A stretch of 64,000 bases of DNA from Nocardioides mangrovi (GCF_020073815.1 NZ_JAIQZJ010000001.1:124001-188000); one strand, 5' to 3'; shown: positions 18,342 through 31,769, counted from the stretch's first letter. Translations and numbers: made by a program. Notes: generated from the letters alone by a model not told the origin.

Positions 18342-18345
<4 letters not shown>
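16879..18345 (-). CDS. mak: Maltokinase (Mak/Pep2)
   Basis: 488 residues taking GTG 18345, which overlaps the treS stop by 4 bases; an ATG at 18333 is the alternative. The kinase has an N-terminal cap ([17 protein letters not shown], about residues 15-32), an ATP-lobe segment [18 protein letters not shown] with the conserved Lys, and a Brenner motif [12 protein letters not shown] (His350, Asp352). The metal-binding IVDFEGEP follows. This is the actinobacterial maltokinase pattern; the enzyme makes maltose-1-phosphate from maltose and ATP, feeding GlgE. It is placed between treS and glgB in the operon; in many actinobacteria treS and mak are fused or adjacent. Its stop overlaps glgB by 4 bases. 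Confidence 0.93.
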
Positions 18346-22075
<3,730 letters not shown>

Positions 22076-22181
22076 GATCTCCAACCTAGCGAGGGTGCGG
22101 GAGGGGTCGGCAAGGGTGCAGCGCCGACTCCTCCCGCGTACCCGTCACCCGGGAGCGGAAACAGCCCGTCTCGTCGGTCGG

Positions 22182-25100
22182 TCAGAAGACCTGCAGCTCC
22201 GCCGCGTGGACGATCGTGCCGCGGTCGGAGGCCGTGGCGCAGTCGGTCGCGTTGGTCGGGTCGTTGTCCTGCTCGCCCGCGTAGCCCGCGTAGCCGGTGC
22301 ACTGGTTGTCCAGCGCGACCAGCCGGATCGCCGCGGCCTTCGTGGCCGGTACGGCGAACGAGCGAAGCGTCAGGTCGGGCGCGACCGGTCGGGGCCGCAG
22401 CGCCGGGAAGGCGTCTCCCGGCGAGGTGTAGAAGCGCTTCCACACCGCCGCGTCCGACGAGCAGGCCGTGACGCACGCCTCGAGCGCGAAGCGGCGCAGC
22501 GCGGTGAAGCGCGACCCGGAGTCGGGGTCGTCGTCGGCGGCCAGCGGGACCCCGGAGTCGTCGGCGGGCGCCGGGTTGAGCATCGCGCTCACCTGCACCC
22601 GGTGCACGACGTGGGTGCCGCCGGCCAGGTCGACCGCGACGTACGGCTTGGTCGCGTCGACCGTGGTGTCCGAGACGCCGCCCCAGGCCGTCGCCTCGGT
22701 GCCGTCGATCAGGGACGCCGCGTTGAGCGATCCGGCGGTCGCGTCGATCACCGTCGCGCCGTTGCCGGCGCTCGCGAGGTTGCGGGCACCCGGGACCCGG
22801 ACGGTCTGCTTGCCGGTGCCGACCTTCATCGTGAAGCGCGTGAATCCGGTCGTCGGCGAGGCGAAGACCATCTGGTAGCGCCCCGGCGTGAACGTCGTCG
22901 TCTTGGCGATCGGGGTGGCCCGGGCCTCGTAGCGGCCCACGTAGAGCTTGCCGGCCGAGGGGGTGACGAAGCGGACGGTGCCGTTGCGGCCCGTCGGCGT
23001 CGTGAAGCTCGGCGTGGGCTGGTCGGAGTCGGCGTCCGGGGTGGAGGCCTTCGCGCCCATGCCCCGCTTGGCGAACGCGGCCCAGAGCGCGGCCTTGTCC
23101 GCGCCGCCGAAGCGCATCTGGTCGGCTGCGATCATCGCGTCGCGGGCGTCGAGCATCGACGTCGCGCCCTGCTGGAGCAGGAACGCGTCGAACATGAGCT
23201 GGATCCAGCGGCGGTTGCCCGGGCACTGGTCGGCCGGCAGCGGACTGCTCGTCGAGGTCGCCTGGGCGCAGCGCAGCTGGAGCTTGCGGTCGTCGTACGG
23301 GAACCGCTTGTTCCACTTCGTGACCAGCGCCTGCCGGACCTGCCACTGGGTGCCGTTCCAGATCTCGCCGTCGGCGTGGACCTCGGGGCCGGTGGAGTCG
23401 AAGCCGTAGTCGCTGTAGTTGAGCGGGTTCTTGTTGATCGCGTAGTCGCGGATGCCCTTGGTCTGGTTGCCGGTGGCGTAGGGACCGACCACCCAGGGGT
23501 TCTTCGCGCCGGTGGAGTAGCCGTGGCTGAACATGTACTCGCCGGCGGTCAGGTCGCCCCAGGACTCGCCCATCGCGCCGCCCTGCTCGGAGGTGATGCC
23601 CTCGTCGGGTCCGCCGATCATCCGGTTGCTGATCGCGTGGGTGTACTCGTGGCCGACGATGCTCATGTCGAGCGCGCCGTCGGCGCAGGGGGAGTAGAAC
23701 GAGCCGGCGATCGGCTGGAAGAGGTACTGGTTCGTGATCCCCGGTACGCCGTCCTGCAGCGCGATCTGGTTGGCGTTGTCGCGGCCGAGCAGCAGCGGCT
23801 GGCCGCCGGTGAGCGCGCCCGCCTGCGCGTTGCCGATCTCCTGGTCGCCGCCGGTGCCGCCGCGGCCGAGGTTGTCGAGCTGGAGGTTGTAGTTGTCCTC
23901 GGTGAAGCCCAGGTAGTAGGCGTAGTCGTGCATCCGGTTGTGCGCGACGAAGAGGTTGGTGACCACGGCGTCGATGTCGTTGCCGCCGGGCACCAGCTGG
24001 GTCGGGTCGCAGCCGGAGTTGTTCCAGGCGTCGGTGAACTCCGTGGTGTAGTCACGCGTCGGCGAGATCGGCGCCTGCTCGAGGCCGCCGGGCGCGAGCG
24101 GGTCGGCCCAGGCCTCGTGGGTGTTGGCGTTGTTGCCGATCGTCGTCATCGAGCCGACCCCGGTCGCGGCGACCGCGTCCCACGGGCCCGGCGCGGCCAC
24201 GTTGCGCAGCGAGCCGGCCGGCGAGGTGCAGCCGTCGGCGTCGACCCAGCAACCGATCACGGAGTTCTTCGGGGTGGTGTCGGGGGAGTAGTCGAGCGAG
24301 GGGTTGGCGGTGAAGTAGCGCCAGCGCGAGGGGAAGCCCGCGTCGCCGGTCGACGGACCGCTGGCGTCGCTGGTCGTCACGCCGGCGACGTACGTGCCGG
24401 GGCCGACGAAGGGCACCGTGGGGTCGGCGTACGGGCAGACCTGCATGGTGTAGATGCCCTTCGGCATCGCGTCCGCGGTGTACGTCGCGGTCTCGGGGCT
24501 GGTGCCGAGGTCGCCGGTCACGAGGAGCTGGCCGTCGGGGTCGAAGAGCTTGACCTCGATGTCGTTGACGGTGTTGACCTCGGCGGCGACCGCGACGATC
24601 TGCTTGGTGTTGTCGTCGGTCAGCTCGAACTCGTGCTTCGGGCCGCAGTCGGTGGCGGTGACCTCGCCCTGGAACTGGAAGGCGTCGGAGCTGTTCTCGA
24701 CCTGGTTCTCCCGGTGGAGGACGTCGCCCGTGACGCCGTCGACCAGGACGGTGTAGGCGAAGGTCGAGCCCTTCTGGGTGTCGACCACGTTGGTCTCGAA
24801 GACCGGGCGGACGGTGCCGTCGGCGAGGGCCAGGGCGCGCAGCCGGACCAGCTGCTCGCGGTCGTAGCCGGGCACGGTGAGGCGGGTCCAGCCGCCGGCC
24901 ACCGTGCTGGTGACGTCGGCGACCGTGCCTCCGGTGAGCGCGCGCCCGACGTTCGCGGCGGCCGCGGCGAAGGCCTGGACGGGGGAGAGGGTCGCGGCCG
25001 GTGCGGTGCCGCTCGCCTTCACGATGGAGGAGGAGACGTAGGCGATCTCGCCGTCCGCAACGCCGACGGTGACCATGCTGGCCAGGGCCGGCGCGAGGTC

Positions 25101-25583
25101 GCCGAAGCGCTGCCGGAAGAGCACCGCGCGGGCGTCGCTCTGGGCGAGCCGCTGGCTGTTGACGAGCTCGAGGTCGTCGACCCCGGCGGCGGTGAGGCCG
25201 AAGAGGGCTGCGTGCTGGCGCAGCCAGGCGCGGGCGGCGACGGCCGGGTCGTCGGAGGTCGACCGCGCCAGCACGCCGTCGGTCGGGAGGATCGAGGCCG
25301 GCGTACCGAATCGGTTCCAGCGGACGTCGACCGCCCCCAGGTCGCGCGCGGCGGTGCGCTGGGCCGCCGACGGGACGGCGGTCCCACGGGCGTCGAGGTC
25401 GGAGAGTCCGGGGACGGCGTCGGCGAGGGTGCCGAGCGTGTCGTCGACCGCCGCGGCCCCGGCGGGGGCCGCATCGGCGGTGGGCAGCTGCGCGAGCGAC
25501 GGCACGGCGGTGGCGAGCAGCGCGGCGCAGGCGGTGAGCACGACCGCGCGGTGGCGCGGCGTACGGCGGGAGGTGGGAGGCAT
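22182..25583 (-). CDS. Secreted M36 (fungalysin-like) metallopeptidase with C-terminal accessory domains
   Basis: 1133 residues, ATG 25583, signal peptide (HRAVVLTACAALLATAVPSLAQ). A fungalysin/thermolysin propeptide region (FTP/PepSY-like, about 95-270) is followed by an inserted PPC-like beta domain (about 300-390: EVKLFDPDGQLLVTGDLG, YTMQVCPYADP). The M36 catalytic core is about 480-830: zinc site HEYTH at 645-649, third ligand in GAMGESWGDLTAGEYM, and an earlier FVAHNRMHDYAYYLGF. The C-terminus has a further PPC-like strand set and a discoidin/F5_8C-like region (about 930-1130, NLASAGNGATVIDATAGSLNAASLIDG). It is an extracellular protease, self-processed by propeptide cleavage. It sits between glgE and glgP but faces away from the latter and is not obviously linked to glucan metabolism. 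Confidence 0.93.
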   Translation of the reverse strand: MPPTSRRTPRHRAVVLTACAALLATAVPSLAQLPTADAAPAGAAAVDDTLGTLADAVPGLSDLDARGTAVPSAAQRTAARDLGAVDVRWNRFGTPASILPTDGVLARSTSDDPAVAARAWLRQHAALFGLTAAGVDDLELVNSQRLAQSDARAVLFRQRFGDLAPALASMVTVGVADGEIAYVSSSIVKASGTAPAATLSPVQAFAAAAANVGRALTGGTVADVTSTVAGGWTRLTVPGYDREQLVRLRALALADGTVRPVFETNVVDTQKGSTFAYTVLVDGVTGDVLHRENQVENSSDAFQFQGEVTATDCGPKHEFELTDDNTKQIVAVAAEVNTVNDIEVKLFDPDGQLLVTGDLGTSPETATYTADAMPKGIYTMQVCPYADPTVPFVGPGTYVAGVTTSDASGPSTGDAGFPSRWRYFTANPSLDYSPDTTPKNSVIGCWVDADGCTSPAGSLRNVAAPGPWDAVAATGVGSMTTIGNNANTHEAWADPLAPGGLEQAPISPTRDYTTEFTDAWNNSGCDPTQLVPGGNDIDAVVTNLFVAHNRMHDYAYYLGFTEDNYNLQLDNLGRGGTGGDQEIGNAQAGALTGGQPLLLGRDNANQIALQDGVPGITNQYLFQPIAGSFYSPCADGALDMSIVGHEYTHAISNRMIGGPDEGITSEQGGAMGESWGDLTAGEYMFSHGYSTGAKNPWVVGPYATGNQTKGIRDYAINKNPLNYSDYGFDSTGPEVHADGEIWNGTQWQVRQALVTKWNKRFPYDDRKLQLRCAQATSTSSPLPADQCPGNRRWIQLMFDAFLLQQGATSMLDARDAMIAADQMRFGGADKAALWAAFAKRGMGAKASTPDADSDQPTPSFTTPTGRNGTVRFVTPSAGKLYVGRYEARATPIAKTTTFTPGRYQMVFASPTTGFTRFTMKVGTGKQTVRVPGARNLASAGNGATVIDATAGSLNAASLIDGTEATAWGGVSDTTVDATKPYVAVDLAGGTHVVHRVQVSAMLNPAPADDSGVPLAADDDPDSGSRFTALRRFALEACVTACSSDAAVWKRFYTSPGDAFPALRPRPVAPDLTLRSFAVPATKAAAIRLVALDNQCTGYAGYAGEQDNDPTNATDCATASDRGTIVHAAELQVF

Positions 25584-25688
25584 GCCCCGCCAACGGCGAA
25601 CGGGTCCGTTCGTTATGCGGACGGCCGGTCCAGAGCGATCTCAGGCGAACCTTTGATCGTTCCAAGGATCTGGCGGTACCGTCCCCGT

Positions 25689-28274
25689 GTGCGTGCGATC
25701 CGTCGATTCACCGTCCGTCCCGTCCTGCCCTCCGCGCTCGCCGCGCTGGGCGATCTCGCGGGCAACCTGCGCTGGTCCTGGCACCCGGAGACGCAGGACG
25801 TCTTCGCCGCCGTCGACCCCGACCTGTGGGAGTCGACGGGCCACGACCCGGCCCGCCTCCTCGGCGCCGTCGGACGGCAGCGGCTCGAGCAGCTCGCGAC
25901 CGACGCGGGCTTCCTCGACCAGCTGGCCGGGGCACGTGCCGACCTCGAGCACTACCTGACGGGCGACCGGTGGTACCAGCGCCGCCTGGCCGCGGGCGTC
26001 GAGGGCCCGAAGGCGATCGGCTACTTCTCCCCGGAGTTCGGCATCACGGCCGTGCTGCCGCAGTACTCCGGCGGTCTCGGCATCCTCGCCGGCGACCACC
26101 TCAAGGCCGCCAGCGACCTCGGCGTCCCGATCATCGGCGTCGGCCTGCTCTACAAGCACGGCTACTTCAAGCAGTCGCTCTCCCGCGAGGGCTGGCAGCA
26201 GGAGACCTACCCCGTCCTCGACCCCGACGGCCTGCCGATCTCGGCGCTGCGCGAGGACAACGGCTCCCGGGCGGTCATCTCCCTGGCGCTGCCCGACGGG
26301 CCCGAGATGCTCGCTCGTGTCTGGGTCGCCAGCGTCGGCCGGGTGCCGCTGCTCCTCCTCGACACGGACGTCGAGGGCAACCCCGACCACTACCGCGACG
26401 TCACCGACCGCCTGTACGGCGGCAACAGCGAGCACCGGCTGCGCCAGGAGATGCTGCTCGGCATCGGCGGCGTCCGCGCGATCCGCGCCTTCTCGCGGCT
26501 CACCGGCCACGCGGCGCCCGAGGTCTTCCACACCAACGAGGGCCACGCCGGCTTCCTCGGCCTGGAGCGGATCCGCGAGCTGACCGTCGCCGAGGGCGGC
26601 CCGAAGCTCGACTGGGACACCGCCCTCGAGGTCGGCCGCGCCTCGACCGTCTTCACCACGCACACCCCGGTCCCGGCCGGCATCGACCGCTTCCCGCGCA
26701 CGCTGGTCGAGCAGTACTTCAGCGAGGCCGGCCCGACCCCGGGCGTCCCGGTCGACCAGGTGCTCGCGCTCGGCACCGAGGACTACGCCGGCGGCGACCC
26801 GTCGGTCTTCAACATGGCGGTGATGGGCTTCCGGCTCGCCCAGCGCGCCAACGGCGTCTCGCAGCTGCACGGTCACGTCAGCCGTGGCATGTTCAACGGC
26901 CTCTGGCCGGCCTTCGACGAGGCCGAGGTGCCGATCGGCTCGATCACCAACGGCGTCCACGCGCCGACCTGGGTGGCCCGCGAGGTCATCGCGCTCGCCG
27001 CCAGTCAGGGCGCCGACCCGGACAGCGACGACACCGACGGCTTCTGGGCCGCGGTCGACAAGGTGCCCGGCGCGGAGATGTGGGCGGTCAAGCGCCAGCT
27101 GCGCGAGCGTCTCGTCCACGACGCCCGCCGCCGGCTGACCCGGTCCTGGGAGAAGCGCGGCTCCGCCCGGGCCGAGCTCGGCTGGATCGACGGCGCGCTC
27201 GACCCCGACGTGCTGACGATCGGCTTCGCGCGGCGCGCGGCGTCGTACAAGCGGCTGACGCTGATGATGCGCGACCCGGAGCGGCTCAAGAGCCTGCTGC
27301 TCCACCCCGAGCGCCCGATCCAGCTGGTCATCGCCGGCAAGGCGCACCCCGCCGACGACGGCGGCAAGAAGCTGATCCAGGACATCGTCCGGCTCTCCGA
27401 CGACCCGGCGATCCGGCACCGCATCGTCTTCCTGCCCAACTACGACATCGCGATGGCGCAGCCGCTCTACCCCGGCTGCGACGTGTGGCTCAACAACCCG
27501 CTCCGTCCCTACGAGGCCTGCGGCACCTCCGGCATGAAGGCCGCGCTCAACGGCGGCCTCAACCTCTCGGTGCTCGACGGCTGGTGGGACGAGTGGTACG
27601 ACGGCGACAACGGCTGGGCGATCCCGACCGCCGACGGCGTCGAGGACATCGACCACCGCGACGACCTCGAGGCGCACGCGCTCTACGACCTGATCGAGAA
27701 CGAGGTCGCCCCGCGCTTCTACGACCTCGACCACGAGGGCGTGCCCACGCGGTGGATCGAGATGACCCGCCACACGCTCAAGTCGCTCGGCCCCAAGGTC
27801 CTCGCGACCCGGATGGTGCGCGACTACGTGCGCGAGCTCTACGCGCCGGCGGCCAGCACCGCCCACCGCCTCAACTCCGACTACGCCGGCGCCGTCGAGC
27901 TGGCCGCGTGGAAGAAGAAGGTGCGCACCGGCTGGGCCGGCGTCCGCGTCGAGCACGTCGAGAGCAGCGGCGTCAGCGACGCCCCCGAGGTCGGCGACGT
28001 GATGAGCGTCCGCGCCTTCGTGGCGCTCGGCGACCTCGCGCCCGCCGACGTCGAGGTGCAGCTGGTCCACGGCCGCAGTACCGGCGAGGACGACCTCGTC
28101 GACACCACCACGGCGCTGCTCGCCGCGGCCGAGAGCTACGAGGGCGGCCGGCACCGCTTCGACGGCGACGTCGTCCTCGACCACTCCGGCTCGTTCGGCT
28201 ACACCGTGCGCGTCGTCCCGCGCAACGACCTGCTCGCCTCGACGGCCGAGCTCGGCGTGGTAGCCGTCCCCTGA
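25689..28274 (+). CDS. glgP: Alpha-glucan phosphorylase (GT35)
   Basis: 861 residues from GTG 25689. The N-terminal segment RRFTVRPVLPSALAALGDLAGNLRWSWHP is the DUF3417-type domain of the actinobacterial phosphorylase branch. It is followed by IGYFSPEFGI, YSGGLGILAGDHLKAASDLG and, in the C-terminal half, the pyridoxal-phosphate lysine Lys617 in CGTSGMKAALNG. The enzyme releases glucose-1-phosphate from linear alpha-glucan ends. It is transcribed away from the M36 protease and converges with glgX; the two catabolic genes of the glucan cycle meet at a repeat-rich terminator region (28278-28370). Start chosen because the next upstream in-frame codons run into the protease promoter. Confidence 0.96.
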   Translation: MRAIRRFTVRPVLPSALAALGDLAGNLRWSWHPETQDVFAAVDPDLWESTGHDPARLLGAVGRQRLEQLATDAGFLDQLAGARADLEHYLTGDRWYQRRLAAGVEGPKAIGYFSPEFGITAVLPQYSGGLGILAGDHLKAASDLGVPIIGVGLLYKHGYFKQSLSREGWQQETYPVLDPDGLPISALREDNGSRAVISLALPDGPEMLARVWVASVGRVPLLLLDTDVEGNPDHYRDVTDRLYGGNSEHRLRQEMLLGIGGVRAIRAFSRLTGHAAPEVFHTNEGHAGFLGLERIRELTVAEGGPKLDWDTALEVGRASTVFTTHTPVPAGIDRFPRTLVEQYFSEAGPTPGVPVDQVLALGTEDYAGGDPSVFNMAVMGFRLAQRANGVSQLHGHVSRGMFNGLWPAFDEAEVPIGSITNGVHAPTWVAREVIALAASQGADPDSDDTDGFWAAVDKVPGAEMWAVKRQLRERLVHDARRRLTRSWEKRGSARAELGWIDGALDPDVLTIGFARRAASYKRLTLMMRDPERLKSLLLHPERPIQLVIAGKAHPADDGGKKLIQDIVRLSDDPAIRHRIVFLPNYDIAMAQPLYPGCDVWLNNPLRPYEACGTSGMKAALNGGLNLSVLDGWWDEWYDGDNGWAIPTADGVEDIDHRDDLEAHALYDLIENEVAPRFYDLDHEGVPTRWIEMTRHTLKSLGPKVLATRMVRDYVRELYAPAASTAHRLNSDYAGAVELAAWKKKVRTGWAGVRVEHVESSGVSDAPEVGDVMSVRAFVALGDLAPADVEVQLVHGRSTGEDDLVDTTTALLAAAESYEGGRHRFDGDVVLDHSGSFGYTVRVVPRNDLLASTAELGVVAVP

Positions 28275-28277
28275 GTC

Positions 28278-28370
28278 GAGTCGGCGCTGATTCACCCCCG
28301 AGTCGGCGCTGACTCACCCTCGAGTTCGGAGAATCAGCGCCGACTCGAGGGTGAGATGGCGCCGACTCGG
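28278..28370. terminator. Repeat-rich bidirectional terminator/hairpin block between glgP and glgX
   Basis: GAGTCGGCGCTGATTCACCC (28278-28297) is repeated with one change at 28300-28319. Inverted copies follow: GAATCAGCGCCGACTC at 28331-28346 and GGCGCCGACTCGG at 28358-28370. Several alternative long stems can form, for example 28278-28293 with 28331-28346. The block fills the gap between the converging glgP and glgX stops, so a bidirectional terminator role is likely. Confidence 0.7.
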
Positions 28371-28377
28371 CGAGGAG

Positions 28378-30543
28378 TCAGACCTCGCGGAGCACCACGA
28401 CGGTACGGCGGCCCAGGGCGATCCGGTCGCCGGCGCGGACCTGGGTGCCGACGGGCAGCCGGAAGTCGGTGGAGAGCACGACCTCGCCGGTCTGCACCCA
28501 GTCGTTCTCGGGGAGCGAGAGCGAGGTGGGCAGCCAGTCGGCGTTGAACCAGAGCATGAAGGACTTGTCGACCTGCTGCTCGCCGTGCCGGCCCGGCGCG
28601 CGCAGCGGCCGGCCGGAGACGAACATGCCGATCGTGCGCAGGTTCGGGTCGTGCCAGTCGTCGTCGGCCATCTCGCGGCCCGAGGGGTGGATCCAGGCGA
28701 GGTCCTTGGGGCCGCCGGCGATCGCCGGCCGCCCCTCGAACCAGTGCCGCTGCCGCAGCGCCGGGTGCTCGCGCCGCAGCCGCAGCGCGGCCTTGGTGAT
28801 CTCGTAGACGTCGAGCCACGCGTCGTCGGGACGCCAGTCGACCCACGAGATCTCGTTGTCCTGGCAGTAGGCGTTGTTGTTCCCGCGCTGGGTGCGCCCG
28901 CGCTCGTCGCCGGCGGTGATCATCGGGACGCCGTTGGACAGGCACAGCGTCGCCATCATGTTGGCCAGCTGCCGCCGGCGTACGGCGACCAGCGCCGGGT
29001 CGTCGGACTCGCCCTCGTGGCCGAGGTTCCAGGACCGGTTGTTGTCGGTGCCGTCGCGGTTGTCCTCCCCGTTGGCCTCGTTGTGCTTGTGCTCGTAGGT
29101 CACGAGGTCGCGCGCGGTGAAGCCGTCGTGGGCGGTGATGAAGTTGATCGAGTTGTACGCCGAGCGCCCGTCGTCGGCGTAGAGGTCGGAGGAGCCGGCG
29201 AGCCGGGTCGCGACGGTCCGGACGTTGGGGGAGTGGTTGCGCCAGAAGTCGCGGATCTCGTCGCGGTACTGGTCGTTCCACTCGGTCCACGGCGGCGGCA
29301 TCCGGCCGACGAGGTAGCCGTCCATCGAGGCGTCCCACGGCTCGGCGATCAGCTTGACGTGCCGCAGCACGGGGTCCTGGCCGATCGCGACGAGCAGCCG
29401 GCAGTTCATGTCGATGTCGTAGCCGGTGCGGGTCAGCGCCGACATCAGGTCGAAGCGGAAGCCGTCGACGTGCATCTCGGTGACCCAGTAGCGCAGCGAG
29501 TCGAGGATGAGCCGCAGCGCCAGCGGGTCGTTGGTGTCGACGGTGTTGCCGCAGCCGGTGACGTCCCAGTAGGTGTCGTCGTACGCCGTCGTCCCGGTCG
29601 CGGTGTCGACGGCCGGCTTGACCCGCTTGTAGAAGCCGCGGTCGTCGAGGCCGCGGAAGGAGATGGTCGGGCCGCTCGGACCACCCTCCGCGGTGTGGTT
29701 GTAGACGACGTCGAGGATCACCTCGATGCCGGCCGCGTGCAGGGTGCGCACCATCTCCTTGAACTCCGCGACCTGCTGGCCGCGGTCGTCGGACGCGGCG
29801 TAACCGGCGTCGGGAGAGAAGTAGCTGATGGTGTTGTAGCCCCAGTAGTTGGACGTGCCCCGGTCGAGCAGCGCCGGCTCGGAGAAGTACTGGTGCACGG
29901 GCAGCAGCTCGACGGCGGTCACCCCGAGGTCGCGCAGGTAGTCGACGACCGCGGGCGACGAGAGCCCGGCGTACGTGCCGCGCAGCTCCTCGGGCACCCG
30001 GTCGTGGAGCTGCGTGAAGCCCTTGACGTGCAGCTCGTAGATGACGGTGTCGCGCCACCGGCGGCGCATCGGGGTGTCGCCCTGCCAGTCGAAGGACGGG
30101 TCGACCACGACGCTGCGGGCGGTGTACGGCGCGGAGTCGGCCTCGTTGCGCTGGGTGGGGTCGGCATGGTCGTAGCCGAAGAGCGGCGGCTCGGGACGGA
30201 TCGTCCCGGAGGTCGCGAGCGCGTAGGGGTCCAGCAGCAGCTTCGCCGGGTTGAAGCGGAAGCCCTGGGCGGGGTCCCACGGACCGTCGACCCGGTAGCC
30301 GTAGCGGGTGCCCGGTGCGATGTCCGGGAGCGCGCCGTGCCAGATGCCCAGCGACTGCTCGGTGAGCTGGTGGCGGGTCTCGACGTCCTCGTCGTCGAAG
30401 ACGCACAGCCAGCACTCGGTCGCGTTGGGCGCGTAGACCGCGAAGTTCGTCGACTCCGCCGACCAGGTCGCGCCGAGCGGCCAGTTGCGGCCGGGCCACA
30501 CCTTCGCGCGCTGCCCGAGGTGGGTCCACATGGCTGAGGTCAC
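28378..30543 (-). CDS. glgX: Glycogen debranching protein (isoamylase-type, GH13_11)
   Basis: 721 residues from GTG 30543 (candidate ATGs at 30552 and 30531 are close; a GGGAAG lies about 11 bases upstream of the GTG). An N-terminal CBM48 (PLGATWSAESTNFAVYAPNAT) precedes the GH13 barrel: YELHVKGFT, VELLPVHQYFSE, VILDVVYNHTAEGG, nucleophile Asp365 in DGFRFDLMSAL, acid Glu in LIAEPWD, and FITAHDGFTARDLV. It removes alpha-1,6 branches, typically short ones left by phosphorylase. It is placed convergent to glgP, so the two degradative genes share a terminator region but not a promoter. It is divergent from the enoyl-CoA hydratase gene. Confidence 0.95.
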   Translation of the reverse strand: MTSAMWTHLGQRAKVWPGRNWPLGATWSAESTNFAVYAPNATECWLCVFDDEDVETRHQLTEQSLGIWHGALPDIAPGTRYGYRVDGPWDPAQGFRFNPAKLLLDPYALATSGTIRPEPPLFGYDHADPTQRNEADSAPYTARSVVVDPSFDWQGDTPMRRRWRDTVIYELHVKGFTQLHDRVPEELRGTYAGLSSPAVVDYLRDLGVTAVELLPVHQYFSEPALLDRGTSNYWGYNTISYFSPDAGYAASDDRGQQVAEFKEMVRTLHAAGIEVILDVVYNHTAEGGPSGPTISFRGLDDRGFYKRVKPAVDTATGTTAYDDTYWDVTGCGNTVDTNDPLALRLILDSLRYWVTEMHVDGFRFDLMSALTRTGYDIDMNCRLLVAIGQDPVLRHVKLIAEPWDASMDGYLVGRMPPPWTEWNDQYRDEIRDFWRNHSPNVRTVATRLAGSSDLYADDGRSAYNSINFITAHDGFTARDLVTYEHKHNEANGEDNRDGTDNNRSWNLGHEGESDDPALVAVRRRQLANMMATLCLSNGVPMITAGDERGRTQRGNNNAYCQDNEISWVDWRPDDAWLDVYEITKAALRLRREHPALRQRHWFEGRPAIAGGPKDLAWIHPSGREMADDDWHDPNLRTIGMFVSGRPLRAPGRHGEQQVDKSFMLWFNADWLPTSLSLPENDWVQTGEVVLSTDFRLPVGTQVRAGDRIALGRRTVVVLREV

Positions 30544-30605
30544 GGGCTGCATTCTTCCCGATGGTGACACGATGCCGTGACCGACGTTGAGAGGAGAGGC
30601 AGACG

Positions 30606-31385
30606 ATGGGTGAGTTCGTGCGGCTCGAGGTGGCCGACGGGGTCGGGACGATCCGGCTGGACCGGCCGAAGATGAACGCGCTGAACGTGCAGGTCCAGGA
30701 GGAGATCCGCGCCGCCGCCCTCGAGGCGACCGAGCGCGACGACGTCCGGGCCGTGGTCGTGTACGGCGGCGAGCGGGTCTTCGCGGCCGGCGCGGACATC
30801 AAGGAGATGGCCGACATGTCCTACACCGACATGGTCAAGCGCTCCGGCGCCCTCCAGTCCTCGTTCGGAGCCGTCGCCCGGATCCCCAAGCCCGTGGTCG
30901 CCGCGGTGACCGGCTACGCCCTGGGCGGTGGCTGCGAGCTCGCGCTCTGCGCCGACATCCGGATCGCCGCCGACGACGCGACCCTCGGCCAGCCCGAGAT
31001 CCTGCTGGGCATCATCCCGGGCGCCGGCGGCACCCAGCGGCTCACCCGCCTGGTCGGCCCGAGCCGCGCGAAGGACATCATCTTCAGCGGCCGCAACGTG
31101 TTGGCCGACGAGGCCCTGGCCATCGGCCTGGTCGACAAGGTGGTGCCCGCCGCGAGCGTGTACGACGAGGCCGTGGCCTGGGCGAAGCAGTTCAGCGCGG
31201 CTGCGGCGTACGCCCTGCGCGCGGCGAAGGAGAGCATCGACCGTGGCTCGGAGGTCGACCTCGAGACCGGCCTGGAGATCGAGCGGCAGCAGTTCGCGGC
31301 GCTCTTCGCCACCGAGGACCGGACCATCGGGATGCAGTCCTTCGTCGAGAACGGGCCCGGCAAGGCGCGTTTCGTCGGCCGCTGA
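30606..31385 (+). CDS. Enoyl-CoA hydratase/isomerase family protein
   Basis: 259 residues, ATG 30606 behind GAGAGGAGAGGC. Crotonase fold: RLDRPKMNALNVQVQEEI, oxyanion-hole motif FAAGADIKEM, and YALGGGCELALCADIRIAADD. The sequence LGQPEILLGIIPGAGGTQRL has both Glu positions of the hydratase active site (one in the CELALC helix, one in PEILLG), so it is probably a true short-chain enoyl-CoA hydratase rather than an isomerase. It acts in beta-oxidation in the cytoplasm. The following small membrane gene starts 18 bases later; etfB and etfA come 0.5 kb downstream, which fits a role in acyl-CoA oxidation. Confidence 0.92.
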   Translation: MGEFVRLEVADGVGTIRLDRPKMNALNVQVQEEIRAAALEATERDDVRAVVVYGGERVFAAGADIKEMADMSYTDMVKRSGALQSSFGAVARIPKPVVAAVTGYALGGGCELALCADIRIAADDATLGQPEILLGIIPGAGGTQRLTRLVGPSRAKDIIFSGRNVLADEALAIGLVDKVVPAASVYDEAVAWAKQFSAAAAYALRAAKESIDRGSEVDLETGLEIERQQFAALFATEDRTIGMQSFVENGPGKARFVGR

Positions 31386-31403
31386 TCGGGGGAGAGCGCA
31401 CGT

Positions 31404-31769
31404 GTGGGCAGCACCGACGAGAAGACATCCGGGACCCGTCGAGGGGAGAGGCCGGTGAGCGGCGGCGCGACGGCGGCCACCCGGCTGCGGGTGAGCCAGG
31501 TGGTCTGGCTGGCGGCCGTGGTGTGCGCGCTGTTCCTCGCCGTGGGTGCCCTGCTGATCGCCCTGGACGCCAACCCCGACAACGCGCTGGTCAAGCTCGT
31601 CCACGACGTCGCGGACGCCCTCGACCTCGGCGTCTTCTCCCTGAACAACGGGATCTTCACCTTCGACGGCAAGGACGCCCAGACCAAGAGCGCGCTGGCC
31701 AACTGGGGTCTGGCGGCGATCGGCTACCTGGTCGTCGGTCGGATCCTCGAGCGGATCATCCGCCCCTGA
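31404..31769 (+). CDS. Small two-TM membrane protein, unknown function
   Basis: 121 residues from GTG 31404; a second GTG at 31455, with GGGGAGAGG ahead of it, would drop 17 residues of Arg/Gly-rich leader and is a realistic alternative start. Two hydrophobic helices are visible (VVWLAAVVCALFLAVGALLIAL and LANWGLAAIGYLVVGRILERII), separated by a loop NPDNALVKLVHDVADALDLGVFSLNNGIFTFDGKD. I do not recognise a family; similar small proteins occur in related actinobacteria. It could be co-transcribed with the hydratase, with 18 bases between them. Confidence 0.75.
   Translation: MGSTDEKTSGTRRGERPVSGGATAATRLRVSQVVWLAAVVCALFLAVGALLIALDANPDNALVKLVHDVADALDLGVFSLNNGIFTFDGKDAQTKSALANWGLAAIGYLVVGRILERIIRP

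Noticed and set aside
28278..28370. CRISPR array
   Set aside because: The direct copies are only two, the other two are inverted, and the spacing is too short and irregular for spacers; no cas gene is nearby.
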